This document shows, piece after piece, positions 18,181 to 27,655 of a stretch of DNA of 64,000 nt; within the stretch, counting starts at the first letter, position 1, and each line of letters begins with the position of its first letter. The translations under genes and the position numbers were made by a program. The stretch is from Flammeovirga sp. EKP202 (lineage in GTDB: Bacteria; Bacteroidota; Bacteroidia; Cytophagales; Flammeovirgaceae), in NCBI RefSeq assembly GCF_014534745.1, contig NZ_JACVVP010000015.1, positions 1-64,000 on the forward strand, in the 5' to 3' direction. Below the pieces are notes generated by a model that had not been told where the DNA came from, did not search any database, and saw nothing but the letters and a program-made list of their open reading frames with translations.

Positions 18181-18974
18181 AAACCATAAATAGCCAAAAC
18201 TTAGTTTACAACGTATTTTATACCATTTGACAGAGCTAAAACTACATTCAACTTTTTATATTTACAATGTTAAGGAAGTTGGGTAATCTGATTGAACAGA
18301 AAATCACTAACAGTAGTATAGTAGGTTTTTTAAAAATAAAATTAGCATTTAAAAAACGAATTGAGTTGGTTCTAGTTCGTTTTTAAAGAAAGTAGCGTTC
18401 AGCTTTCAATTCACACCTTATAAATTACTTTTCACCACCTAACCAATTAAATATACTTAATTTGTTTTGAATTGAATTTCAAATTCTTGTTTTTTCTTAC
18501 GGGACATATAGCTGGATATTTGTCATCGTTATTTAATTATCCCAAATCTATCTTTTTTATTCATTTTTACTGATTGTAAAATAAGAAGTGACTTTCCGCA
18601 AGAAATAGAATACTTACTCTATCAAATCTTTTTAATTGAAAATATGTGTTAATTTTTTGATGAAATAAATTAAAATCAACTAATCAACAACCTTAACAAT
18701 ATCTCTATAACGCTATTTATCAAACTTTTAATTCACTTCCTTATAACAGGTACTCCTATTGACATAAAATTACCACTCCCACTCACTTTAAAATCTATGC
18801 TACTATAATATGAATATATATCATTCTATTCACCAACAAAGATCTAAGTTTGAGGCAAGTGCAATAAATATATTTATAATAAATAGTATAAAGTAATATT
18901 TTGGTAATAGAACCTAAAGTCATTACAACGTATTATAGACGGAGTAATTTCAATTAATAAAAGTGACTTTAGTT

Positions 18975-19007
18975 ATACCCTACTTAATCTTTAAGTAGGG
19001 TATTTTT
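18975..19007 (+). terminator. Orphan rho-independent terminator
   Basis: Perfect 12-bp stem ATACCCTACTTA / TAAGTAGGGTAT, 5-base loop, then TTTTT. No gene lies upstream on this strand for more than 1 kb. Confidence 0.7.
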
Positions 19008-19013
19008 ATATAA

Positions 19014-19350
19014 GTACATTGTAAACTAAATACGCTGTAAACTAAATTATCGTCAACTTTCAATAAGCCTTTCTGCCAGCATTTATAGGATCAACTTTCA
19101 AACTTCCTTCTTCTTCATTTTTGTCTTGAAACAAAAACGAAGCAAAAAATTCAAGGCTTTGAACGCAAAATCTAAATTCCATTTCTCTCACCTAAATGAT
19201 TTTAAACTCGCTGCGCTCAAACAGCAAAATCATTCTTAACGGCTCATTCCATGAAATTCTTAACGCTTTTCCCTTCAATGCCAGAGGGAGTACTACCAAA
19301 CTGAAATGGTAGAAAGCTAAATGACGCGAATGTTAAGCGTCAGTGGACTT
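19014..19350 (+). repeat. LR element copy 4
   Basis: Forward copy beginning TACATTGTAAACTAAATACG with a short local duplication of that start. It directly follows the terminator at 18975-19007. Confidence 0.75.
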
Positions 19351-19676
19351 TCTACCATTTTTATTTGGAAATGAACTCATAACAATTAGCACTATGCCAC
19401 AATTTTCACCATTTTATAACACAGAAATTACAAGTAAGTAGGTAAATAATGAACATTTCACTTGAATATTAAAAAATGCTATTTACATGTTGATTTTATG
19501 CACCTTTCTTCCGCAAGAAGTTGCTTAATTGTGGCTATCAATAAATCGTATCATCAACATTTTTTGAGGATGATACAACATTACGGTAGTTACTTTCCAG
19601 GCTAAAACACGATATATGAAATGAATGCCAAAAGTAAACTATCTATTTTTTTTATCTACATATACATTCTTAAGCT

Positions 19677-22600
19677 ATGAAGAAAACATACTTGTTTTTC
19701 TTACTTTCTTTGATCTCTTTACATCCACTCTTTTCTCAGGGAATCGGTGATGTACTCGAGGGAGAAAGCTTGACACTATTAGGGTCAACGGAAATTTCAG
19801 CAAATACAAACGCTTCAGGAGGATCTTTTGTAAAATTAAAAAAAGCTGCACCCAGTGGCAGTTTACAATTTGTCTTTTCCAATGTTACCTCTTCTGGTAA
19901 TTATAAAATGGAGGTGTTCACTTTTAATAATGGTACTTCCGTAAATGCAAGTTTACAGGTCAATGAGGAAGCTACTGCGACGATCACTTTCGACCCCTCC
20001 AACTGGGCGTATCAAGGGAATGCAAAATCAACAACAATTGATATTGTACTTCAAGAAGGAAATAATACGATTACAATCGGAGCTACTGAGAGTGATGTAT
20101 TGATTGACAAAATTGTGGTTAGTGAAAAAAGCAGTATCTACTATGTAAGTGCTGATGGTGATGATAATAATGATGGTAGTATCAATGCTCCTTGGAAAAC
20201 TTTAGCGAAAGCCACTTTGGCAGCAAAGAAAACTTCTGATGGAGGTGTTTTGGAACCTGGGGATCAACTTTTATTTAGAAAGGGAGACACTTTTGAAGGA
20301 CAGTTCACGATACTCTGTTCTGGAACTAAAGAAAAGCCAATTGTAATCAGTAGCTATGGTACAGGTGAGTTGCCGATCCTCTCCGGTTCTGGAAATATTC
20401 CAACGGGCGACTACATCGAAACAATCAAGATGAATAATACAAGTTATATCACTTTGGAAGCACTTTGGATTAAAAACCATCGTAAAAACAAAGGAAATAT
20501 CACTTGGGGAACAAATACAGCTTATGGTATTAAAGTAGTAGCCAACAAATGGGGTGGTGTTTCAAAAGGACTTACTTTTAGAGACCTTAAAGTCACTGAT
20601 GTCTATGCTATTGATATGTTGGATTATGAAGGAAATTTCACTTTAGACTTTTATAACGCCAGAGGTATTTTCCTTGATGCAGATAAGGATGATATCTCAG
20701 TAACTCCAAGAACAAAAGTTGGTATTGATGACGTATTAGTAGAAGGGTGTTATTTCTATAATTTAGGTTCCACTGCATTCAGTACTCGTCACTTATCGCA
20801 TGTGGTCAATAATCCGATTGAAGAAGAGGAAAGAAACTTGAACTACATTGTTCGTAACAACCACTTTGAGAAACTTGGCGCTGATGGTATTGTACTTTCT
20901 TCTGTTTGTAATGCCATCGTAGAGAAAAATACGTTTATTGACTTGGGCCTTGGCGATCGATACGATCAAAATGACTTATTATTTGGTAGAGGTGAAGGAT
21001 GTTGGATTTGGAACACAAGAAATGTTGTAGTGCAATTCAACAAACAATATAGAGCAAGAGGATTTGGTGACACATACGCTTCCGGGCACGTCGATTTTTA
21101 TTGTAACAACTCTATCTTCCAATACAACTACAGCGAGGACACTGAAGGTGGCTTTGTGGAAATATTAGGTGAATGTGAAAATACAACCTACCGCTACAAT
21201 GTCAGTAAAAATGACGGTTTTAGAGATCATCATGGCTATTCTATTTGGGTATCAGGATATGTTGGAGCAGGTAATGACCCTGTACGTTCTAACAACAATT
21301 ACATCTATAATAACACTGTACTTTTAAATAAAGATGGATATAAGCCTGATGTTTCTATCTATGCCAAAAACACGTATATCTACAACAACATTTTTAAAGC
21401 GGTAGATGGTGCTCAAATGGGAGCAGAGGAAGTGAAAATTGATATTGAGAATGGCAGTGAATTAATTGTAGACAATAACCTTTTCTTTGGGGATGTAGCA
21501 ACTGCATTCTCAGATTTGGATGCGAACAAAATCACTGACAAAGATCCTCTTTTTATCAATGAATCTGATAATGATATTAACGGTTTTCAATTACAAGAAG
21601 GAAGCCCCGCTATCAATAGTGGTAAAGCATTCCCTGAACCTTCATTCCCAATGGCTGGACAAGGTATTTTTGAAAACTTTAGTCTAAATACCGCTACAGA
21701 TATTTATGGAAACGCAGTAGATGTTCAAAACCTTATCCCTAATGTAGGTGCTGACAATAACTTCAATGATCAACTTCTAAAAGAGGACATCAGAGTTACA
21801 GGAGTTAATATTTCAACTATCGGAAATGTACTTTCTGTGGATGAAACGGCTCAACTTACAGCTACAATAGTTCCAAGTAATGCCGCTCTTCAGTCAGTGA
21901 CTTGGTCGAGTAGCCATCCTGAAATTGCCACTGTAAGTAATACAGGTTTAGTAACTGCAATAAGTGATGGACAAGCTGTAATTACTGTAAAAACCGATGA
22001 CGGTCACTTTGCAGCTACTAGTTCTATTACTGTCAATACAGCAATAAATTTAGTAGTAAATGGTGATTTTGAAAACGGTTTAAGTGCTGAATGGACAACT
22101 TGGAACAATCCTCAAGTAACAGCTGATGCGTATGAAGGAACACAAGCGATCACAATCACGGATAAAGGTTCAGCAAACCAATGGGTAGATGTGAAAGCAA
22201 ATACTACTTATATTTTATCTGGATACATCAAAATCGACAATACTTCAAAGCGTATTGTACTTGGTGTGAACGACCAAGATAACAATGCCATGACTTCTAA
22301 AGATATTTATTCAGGAGTTTATACTTACCATGAAGTAGAATTTGAATCAGGAAATAACACTGCGGTAAAAGTATACACATGGTTACCAGCAAGTGATGGG
22401 GCTACTGCAACTATTGACAATATTAAGTTAATAGATAAATCATTCGCAATCATTCCAGTAGGTGGCGTAAACTTGGCTCCACAATCAGAAACATTTTATG
22501 TTGGAGAACAAATTACACTTGTTGAAGATGTTCTTCCTAATGAAGCCACAAACAAAACAGTGACATGGCAAAGTAGCAATAGTGCTATTGCAACAGTTTA

Positions 22601-23390
22601 CGATGGTGTAGTCACTGCCCAAGGTGTGGGTACTGCCACCATAACAGTGACCACAGCTGATGGTAACTTCACTGCTTCTACAAAAGTAACTGTTAGTGCA
22701 TCAAGTATTCCTGAGTTTAAAAATGGTGATTTTGAAGATGGTCTTAATTTCTGGAGTGCATGGCAAAGCATGACCACTACTACAGAAGAAGCCTATGAAG
22801 GTAGTGCATTGCGTTTGGATGGTGTAGCCTCATGTACACAAACAGTAGTGGTGAAACCAAATACAAATTATACTTTATCGGGATATGTAAAAGTAGATAA
22901 TCCTACTAGTGCAAGGGTAGTTTTCGGTGTGAATGATGAGAATAAAGTAAATATGAAACATCAAGATATTACTGGTCAAAACTATACATATTATGAGGTT
23001 AATTTTACAACGAGTGCTAGCCAAACTTCAATCATTGTTTACTTCTGGCGACCGTCAGGAGGTACAGGATACGCTTATCTTGATAATGCGATGCTAATTG
23101 AAAATGCCGATTCTTCTGCTAGAAAACAAAACATTACTGCTTTAGATTTACCTACTGAGGAAGTAATGATTTATCCTAACCCTGCTTCAGACTTTATTAC
23201 TTTTAAGGTAGAAAACAATACTGGTGTTAATACTTTGGAAGTTTATGATGTCATTGGGCAAAGAAGAATCCAAAAGACTTTTGAGACATCACTACGCATT
23301 GGAATATCGGAACTTTCTAAAGGTACTTATTTCGCTATGATCACATCTGGTGGTGGACAAAGATTAACAAAACAATTCATTGTGAAATAG
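19677..23390 (+). CDS. Large secreted right-handed beta-helix protein with Ig-like and CBM domains and T9SS tail
   Basis: 1237 residues. A signal peptide (1-21) is followed by a CBM6/35-like jelly roll (about 25-150, ending VLIDKIVVS) and a long parallel beta-helix (about 152-700, opening YYVSADGDDNNDGS, the typical start of this fold). Then come a Big_2 Ig-like domain (about 705-790), a CBM4/9-like module (about 792-925, NGDFENGLS), a second Big_2 (about 928-1012), a second CBM4/9-like module (about 1015-1145, NGDFEDGL) and a Por-type tail (about 1162-1237, IYPNPASD). Such helices are often polysaccharide lyases or glycosidases, but no catalytic set could be assigned. It is transcribed alone, with its own terminator. 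Confidence 0.8.
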   Translation: MKKTYLFFLLSLISLHPLFSQGIGDVLEGESLTLLGSTEISANTNASGGSFVKLKKAAPSGSLQFVFSNVTSSGNYKMEVFTFNNGTSVNASLQVNEEATATITFDPSNWAYQGNAKSTTIDIVLQEGNNTITIGATESDVLIDKIVVSEKSSIYYVSADGDDNNDGSINAPWKTLAKATLAAKKTSDGGVLEPGDQLLFRKGDTFEGQFTILCSGTKEKPIVISSYGTGELPILSGSGNIPTGDYIETIKMNNTSYITLEALWIKNHRKNKGNITWGTNTAYGIKVVANKWGGVSKGLTFRDLKVTDVYAIDMLDYEGNFTLDFYNARGIFLDADKDDISVTPRTKVGIDDVLVEGCYFYNLGSTAFSTRHLSHVVNNPIEEEERNLNYIVRNNHFEKLGADGIVLSSVCNAIVEKNTFIDLGLGDRYDQNDLLFGRGEGCWIWNTRNVVVQFNKQYRARGFGDTYASGHVDFYCNNSIFQYNYSEDTEGGFVEILGECENTTYRYNVSKNDGFRDHHGYSIWVSGYVGAGNDPVRSNNNYIYNNTVLLNKDGYKPDVSIYAKNTYIYNNIFKAVDGAQMGAEEVKIDIENGSELIVDNNLFFGDVATAFSDLDANKITDKDPLFINESDNDINGFQLQEGSPAINSGKAFPEPSFPMAGQGIFENFSLNTATDIYGNAVDVQNLIPNVGADNNFNDQLLKEDIRVTGVNISTIGNVLSVDETAQLTATIVPSNAALQSVTWSSSHPEIATVSNTGLVTAISDGQAVITVKTDDGHFAATSSITVNTAINLVVNGDFENGLSAEWTTWNNPQVTADAYEGTQAITITDKGSANQWVDVKANTTYILSGYIKIDNTSKRIVLGVNDQDNNAMTSKDIYSGVYTYHEVEFESGNNTAVKVYTWLPASDGATATIDNIKLIDKSFAIIPVGGVNLAPQSETFYVGEQITLVEDVLPNEATNKTVTWQSSNSAIATVYDGVVTAQGVGTATITVTTADGNFTASTKVTVSASSIPEFKNGDFEDGLNFWSAWQSMTTTTEEAYEGSALRLDGVASCTQTVVVKPNTNYTLSGYVKVDNPTSARVVFGVNDENKVNMKHQDITGQNYTYYEVNFTTSASQTSIIVYFWRPSGGTGYAYLDNAMLIENADSSARKQNITALDLPTEEVMIYPNPASDFITFKVENNTGVNTLEVYDVIGQRRIQKTFETSLRIGISELSKGTYFAMITSGGGQRLTKQFIVK

Positions 23391-23422
23391 ATGATTCGAA
23401 ATTGAATTTCTAGCTACTTTCC

Positions 23423-23458
23423 GACCCTACTCTTCCTTCAAGAGTGGGGTCATTTTTT
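23423..23458 (+). terminator. Terminator of the beta-helix gene
   Basis: 12-bp stem GACCCTACTCTT / AAGAGTGGGGTC (one wobble), 5-base loop, then ATTTTTT, 33 bases after the stop. Confidence 0.85.
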
Positions 23459-23511
23459 ATATATCGATAATTACGATAATTCTTTATATGAAGGATAAAG
23501 GGTAGTGTAAT

Positions 23512-23552
23512 GTGGTTCGCGAGGACGTTGCAATACAACGACCCTACACACT
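23512..23552. repeat. REP-like palindrome, type A
   Basis: TGTGGTTCGCGAGGACGTTG followed by CAATACAACGACCCTACA. Confidence 0.7.
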
Positions 23553-23571
23553 GCATTTTAGATGATAATTT

Positions 23572-23938
23572 ATGGCATTTAGAAATCAGGAGATTTCTAA
23601 TGATCTGAAGGACACGAATGACGCTATCACTTAACATTCGCGCCATTGAGCTTTCTACCATTTTAGTTTGGTAGTACTCCCCCCCCCGGCATTGAAGGGA
23701 AAAGCGTTAAGAATTTCATGAAGTGAGCCGTTAAAAATGATTTTTTTGTTTGAGCTTTAGCGAGTTTAAAATCATTTAGGCGAGTGAAATGAAATTTAGC
23801 TTTTGACTTCTAAGCCTAGATTTTTTGCTTCGTTTTTCATCAATGGAAAAATGAAAAAGAAGGAAATTTGAAAGTAGATCTTATTAATGCTTGTAGAAAA
23901 GTTGATTTAAAGTTGATGATAATTTAGTTTACATTGTG
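23572..23938 (-). repeat. LR element copy 5 (full length, reverse)
   Basis: Most complete reverse copy, from the AGAAATCAGGAGATTTCTAA hairpin to AATTTAGTTTACATTGTG. It holds a run of nine C at 23679-23687 where other copies read CCCTCT or TTCCCC. Confidence 0.75.
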
Positions 23939-24162
23939 ATTACTTACTGATACTATTTTATTTTCCATTAAAAGTTACATTTGTTAACAAACGAAATATT
24001 CATTTAAAAATGACACCTATTTCAAAATATTATTTCAAACAAACCCTTTCAGTAGTCTATTCTTATGTCTTAGTGGTTTGAATTAAAATATTAAATCTAA
24101 TCGCCAATGCTACCAATTCTGTTTATGTGATAATTGTTACAATTATGCTTTTAGGGTTTAGA

Positions 24163-24170
24163 TACTTTTG
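24163..24170 (+). promoter_or_regulatory. Bacteroidota -7 promoter element (TACTTTTG)
   Basis: Perfect match to the TAnnTTTG consensus. It lies 27 bases before the ATG at 24198 and overlaps the upstream TTG that a naive ORF call would use, so it supports the ATG start. No clear -33 TTG was found at standard spacing. Confidence 0.55.
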
Positions 24171-24197
24171 TACTATCAAAAGAAAAAAACAACGAAA

Positions 24198-25859
24198 ATG
24201 GAAAATAAGAAACGTATTATCATTATTGGTGGATTATCAGCAGGGCCATCTGCAGCTGCAAAAGCAAGAAGAACAGATGAGAATGCAGAAATTATACTTT
24301 TTGAAAAAACAGCCAACATTAGTTATGCTACATGTGGTATCCCTTATGCCTTTTCGGGGAGAATTAAAGATAGAGATAAGCTTTTAGTAGTAAAACCTGA
24401 TTTGCTACGTAAAAGATTTAATATAGATGTTCATTTAGAGGAACCTGTTACGAGCATTGACCCTGATCAACACATGGTCTATACACCAAAAGGTGAGTAT
24501 CAATATGATAAATTGGTATATGCCACAGGTGGTACAGCGATTGTTCCTCCAATCGAGGGTATTGAAAACAACCCTAATTGGGCTAATGCGAAAACGATTG
24601 AGGATTTTGACAGAATTGTAAAATCGAATGCATTGGATGATGCAGAAAACATCACTATTGTTGGAGCAGGATTAATCGGCTTGGAGACTGCTGAGAATTT
24701 GGTTCAAATCGGAAAAAAAGTGACCGTCATTGAATTAGGACAACATATTCTTGGGCCTTGGGACGATAAGTTTGCCCAAATGGGTGAAAAGGTGTTAGAA
24801 GAAAATGGTATTCTATTAGAGTTAGGAAAAAAGGTGGATAAAATGGATGAGCAGTCCGTCACCTTAAATGATGGGACAATACTTCCATCTGACTTTATGA
24901 TCATGTCTATCGGTGTGAAACCAATCACTGAAATGTTGACTTCTAAAGGTGCTAAAGCATTACCAAATGGTGCTTTGATCGTCAACAACAAAATGGAAAC
25001 TTCATTGCCTGATATTTATGCAGCAGGTGACTGTGCATCTATTCCTAACGTAGTGACCAATTCTGATGGGTGGTTCCCAATGGGTACACATTCTAACAAA
25101 GGAGGAAGAGTAGCAGGGGCCAATGCAGTGGGTGCAAATGAAGCTTTCCCTGGTGGATATGGTACTGCAATTATGGAAATGTTCTCGCATACTATCGCAA
25201 GAACGGGCGCTGGACCAAAAATCTTAGAACGTGAAGGTATTGCTTATGAGTCTACATTTATCATTGCAAATTCTCATCCTGGATTTTACCCTGGCGGTAA
25301 AGACATGTTTATTGAGATTTACTACACGCCAGATACACATACATTATTAGGTGCGGAGCTGTTTGGTGAAAAAGGTGTGGATAAAAGAACAGATGTATTG
25401 GCAACAGCTATCTATGCAAAATTAACCATTGAGGATTTACCAAATCTTGATTTAGCATACGCACCACCGTTCTCCCCTGCAAAGGATCCGGTGATTGTTG
25501 CAGGTTTTGTGGCTCAAAATGCTCAAAAAGGTTTATTCAAAGAAGTGAATGCTAAAGTGGCACAAGAGGCATTCGACAGTAATGAAGAAATTACAATACT
25601 TGATGTACGAAACCCTCAGGAATTAGAAAATGCAGGAATTATTCATGAAAATGCACTCAACATTCCATTGGATTCATTAAGAGAGCGTTTGAACGAAGTA
25701 CCTCAAGATAAGCCTATTTATATCACTTGTGCAAAAGGTCTTAGAGGGTACTTGGCCTCATTGATTCTAGCACACAACGGTTTTACAAACCTTCATAATA
25801 TTGCAGGTGGATTCACTGCATTCAAAAAGATTAATACATTATCGCCAGCTATGGCATAA
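24198..25859 (+). CDS. CoA-disulfide/persulfide reductase with C-terminal rhodanese domain
   Basis: 553 residues from ATG at 24198; a TTG 30 bases upstream would add ten residues but overlaps the likely promoter. FAD motif IIIIGGLSAGPSAA (6-19), redox cysteine in SYATCGIPY (Cys46), NAD-binding ITIVGAGLIGLETAENL (about 150), and IYAAGDCASI near residue 275 place it in the pyridine nucleotide-disulfide reductase family, CoA-disulfide reductase/Npsr branch. Residues about 460-545 form a rhodanese domain with active loop CAKGLR (Cys511). Known fusions of this type reduce CoA-persulfides or polysulfide with NAD(P)H. A YeeE/YedE sulfur transporter pair follows, supporting a role in sulfane-sulfur handling. 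Cytoplasmic; no signal. Confidence 0.88.
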   Translation: MENKKRIIIIGGLSAGPSAAAKARRTDENAEIILFEKTANISYATCGIPYAFSGRIKDRDKLLVVKPDLLRKRFNIDVHLEEPVTSIDPDQHMVYTPKGEYQYDKLVYATGGTAIVPPIEGIENNPNWANAKTIEDFDRIVKSNALDDAENITIVGAGLIGLETAENLVQIGKKVTVIELGQHILGPWDDKFAQMGEKVLEENGILLELGKKVDKMDEQSVTLNDGTILPSDFMIMSIGVKPITEMLTSKGAKALPNGALIVNNKMETSLPDIYAAGDCASIPNVVTNSDGWFPMGTHSNKGGRVAGANAVGANEAFPGGYGTAIMEMFSHTIARTGAGPKILEREGIAYESTFIIANSHPGFYPGGKDMFIEIYYTPDTHTLLGAELFGEKGVDKRTDVLATAIYAKLTIEDLPNLDLAYAPPFSPAKDPVIVAGFVAQNAQKGLFKEVNAKVAQEAFDSNEEITILDVRNPQELENAGIIHENALNIPLDSLRERLNEVPQDKPIYITCAKGLRGYLASLILAHNGFTNLHNIAGGFTAFKKINTLSPAMA

Positions 25860-25865
25860 CAATAA

Positions 25866-25935
25866 AGAAAGAAGATAGGGTGAAAAGGGAAAAGTAAATA
25901 AGCTTAATTACATCCCTTTTCGGTCCTACTTCCTT
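25866..25935 (+). terminator. Possible terminator hairpin after the reductase gene
   Basis: GAAAAGGGA pairs with TCCCTTTTC and outer bases GAAG..AGG / CCT..CTTC extend the stem. There is no strong T run, so termination is uncertain. Confidence 0.4.
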
Positions 25936-26015
25936 CTACAAGGCTATTTAATACATTGTAAACTACAATTTTCGTTAATTAATCTAATTCCTTTTATGAA
26001 GGATAAATGGTAGCG

Positions 26016-26062
26016 TATTGTGGTTCGCGAGGACGTTGCAATGCAACGTCCCTACAAAACTG
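26016..26062. repeat. REP-like palindrome, type A
   Basis: Best-formed copy: TTGTGGTTCGCGAGGACG then TTGCAATGCAACGTCCCTAC, with a perfect GGACGTTGCAATGCAACGTCC centre. Confidence 0.75.
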
Positions 26063-26099
26063 CATTTTAGAAGATCATTCTAAAACCTATGTCTTTTGA

Positions 26100-26292
26100 T
26101 TTGTAATCAGACAGTCTTTTAGTAGTATCTAAATCGGCATTGAAGGGAATTTAGCTTTTGACTTCTAAGCCTTAAATTTTTTGCTTCTTTTTTCATCATT
26201 GGAAAAATGAAGAAGAAGGTAGCTTGAAATTAGGACATAAAAGCCTACAGAATAATCGAATGGAAGTTTGCGGTAATTTAGTTTACAATGCA
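26100..26292 (-). repeat. LR element copy 6, internally deleted
   Basis: Reverse copy in which GCATTGAAGGGA joins directly to ATTTAGCTTTTGACTTCTAA, losing roughly 120 bases present in copies 2 and 5. Ends AATTTAGTTTACAATGCA. Confidence 0.7.
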
Positions 26293-26354
26293 TTTAATTT
26301 AGGGGAAAAACACCCCACATTTACACACTTTACTTACTATAACAAAATTCTTTC

Positions 26355-26918
26355 ATGGAGACTTTACTCGCTCCTTGGCCCTGGTATATTGGCGGGCCAA
26401 TGATTGGAGCTACTATGGGGCTACTTTTATTATTAGGAAAAAGTTTGGGGTTATCCTCTAACTTTAGAACGATTTGTACGGCTTGTGGAATTGGCAAGAA
26501 TACGGAGTTTTTCAATTTTCAATGGAAAAAAGAGTCCTGGAATTTAATTTTTGCCTTAGGGTGCATTATTGGAGGTTTTATTTCCAATAATTATTTAGGA
26601 GGCGATGTACTGGCAGGTGTTTCTGAACAAACTGTCGATCATTTAAAACAATTGGGGATTACGAGTGATCCACACCATGTATTACCTCCTGAACTTTTCA
26701 GTAAAGAGGCGATTTTTAGTTTAAAAGGTATACTGATGCTGTCCTTTGGAGGATTCCTCATTGGATTTGGTGCAAGATACGCTGGTGGGTGTACGTCTGG
26801 GCATGCCATTAGTGGTTTATCCAATTTACAATTGCCATCATTAATTGCAGTGATCGGCTACTTTATCGGTGGTTTAATTATGACCTTCTTAATTCTTCCA
26901 TTTATCATACAGCTATAA
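26355..26918 (+). CDS. YeeE/YedE-family sulfur transporter, N-terminal half
   Basis: 187 residues with about five membrane-spanning segments. The family signature GGCTSGHAISG (about residues 144-154), with the cysteine used to relay sulfur in characterised thiosulfate transporters, is present, preceded by GFLIGFGARYA. An earlier CTACGIG segment (about 47) adds two cysteines. It ends two bases before the next gene, which supplies the second half of the fold; such two-gene forms are known. Together they probably import thiosulfate or another sulfane-sulfur compound for the rhodanese-reductase upstream. Confidence 0.85.
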   Translation: METLLAPWPWYIGGPMIGATMGLLLLLGKSLGLSSNFRTICTACGIGKNTEFFNFQWKKESWNLIFALGCIIGGFISNNYLGGDVLAGVSEQTVDHLKQLGITSDPHHVLPPELFSKEAIFSLKGILMLSFGGFLIGFGARYAGGCTSGHAISGLSNLQLPSLIAVIGYFIGGLIMTFLILPFIIQL

Positions 26919-26920
26919 AA

Positions 26921-27343
26921 ATGAAAGTAGGAAAAGCATTAGTATATCTATTCTTAGGAATATTATTTGGGATAATACTCTCAAAATCAGAAGCAATTTC
27001 ATGGTTCAGAATTCAGGAAATGTTCCGTTTTGAATCCTTCCATATGTATGGTTTGATTGGTTCTGCCGTAGCGACGGGTGTTTTATGCATCCAAGTTATC
27101 AAACGTTTCAAAGTAAAAGACATCGAGGGGAATCCAATAGTTATTGCAGATAAACAAAAAGGCGTTTGGAGATACCTACTTGGAGGAACATCGTTTGGAA
27201 TGGGATGGGCATTAGTGGGCGGTTGTACTGCTCCAATGTTTATACTTATTGGATATGGGGAATATAGTATGGCAATCATTTTGTTCTTTGCACTGTTTGG
27301 TACCTTCATTTACGGCAAGTACAAACACTTATTACCCCACTAA
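26921..27343 (+). CDS. YeeE/YedE-family sulfur transporter, C-terminal half
   Basis: 140 residues, about four membrane segments. It carries the second family motif GMGWALVGGCTAPMF (about 97-111, with its conserved Cys). The two-base gap to the previous gene implies one mRNA and translational coupling. DUF6691-type proteins have this form. No terminator follows immediately; one lies beyond an LR copy at 27627. Confidence 0.85.
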   Translation: MKVGKALVYLFLGILFGIILSKSEAISWFRIQEMFRFESFHMYGLIGSAVATGVLCIQVIKRFKVKDIEGNPIVIADKQKGVWRYLLGGTSFGMGWALVGGCTAPMFILIGYGEYSMAIILFFALFGTFIYGKYKHLLPH

Positions 27344-27384
27344 ATAATCGAAGGCTGTCAAATCGATTTTAGAGATTTTTGATT

Positions 27385-27588
27385 TTTAAAAATCAGGAGG
27401 TTTCTGCTGATCAGTGGGGCACGAATACCGCTTGTGCTTAATATTCGCGCCAGTGAGCTTTTTTCTCAATTCGTTTGGTAGTGCTTCCCCATGGCCATAG
27501 CCTTGAAGAGAGAAGCTTGGAAGTAGAACATAAAAAGCTTACTGAAATGTCGATTAAAAGTTGACGATAATTTAGTTTACAATGTAAT
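27385..27588 (-). repeat. LR element copy 7, internally deleted
   Basis: Reverse copy with the distal tail (AAATCAGGAGGTTTCTG) and the proximal end (GACGATAATTTAGTTTACAA) but missing the middle block; the junction is near CCATAGCCTTGAAGAGAGAA. Confidence 0.7.
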
Positions 27589-27626
27589 AAGTGTAACGGT
27601 ATCATAGTTCTTAATTTATTAGAAAG

Positions 27627-27655
27627 AGGTTGGATCGTTGATCTGACCTTTTTTG
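27627..27655 (+). terminator. Terminator downstream of the sulfur transporter genes
   Basis: 10-bp stem AGGTTGGATC / GATCTGACCT (two G-T wobbles), 3-base loop, then a T run. It is 284 bases from the last stop codon with LR copy 7 in between. Confidence 0.7.

Larger units (their letters stand above)
17643..19676. other. 2-kb intergenic region with an orphan terminator and LR copies
   Basis: No protein gene is supported here. It should contain the promoters of the SusC operon (minus) and the beta-helix gene (plus). Features that can be named are a partial LR tail (18115-18180), a strong terminator hairpin (18975-19007) with no recognised upstream gene, and LR copy 4. The stretch 18200-18960 is A+T-rich and otherwise featureless. 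Confidence 0.5.

Noticed and set aside
23410-23661. 83-codon minus-strand frame
   Set aside because: Lies across a terminator, a REP palindrome and the LR5 tail; non-coding repeat sequence.
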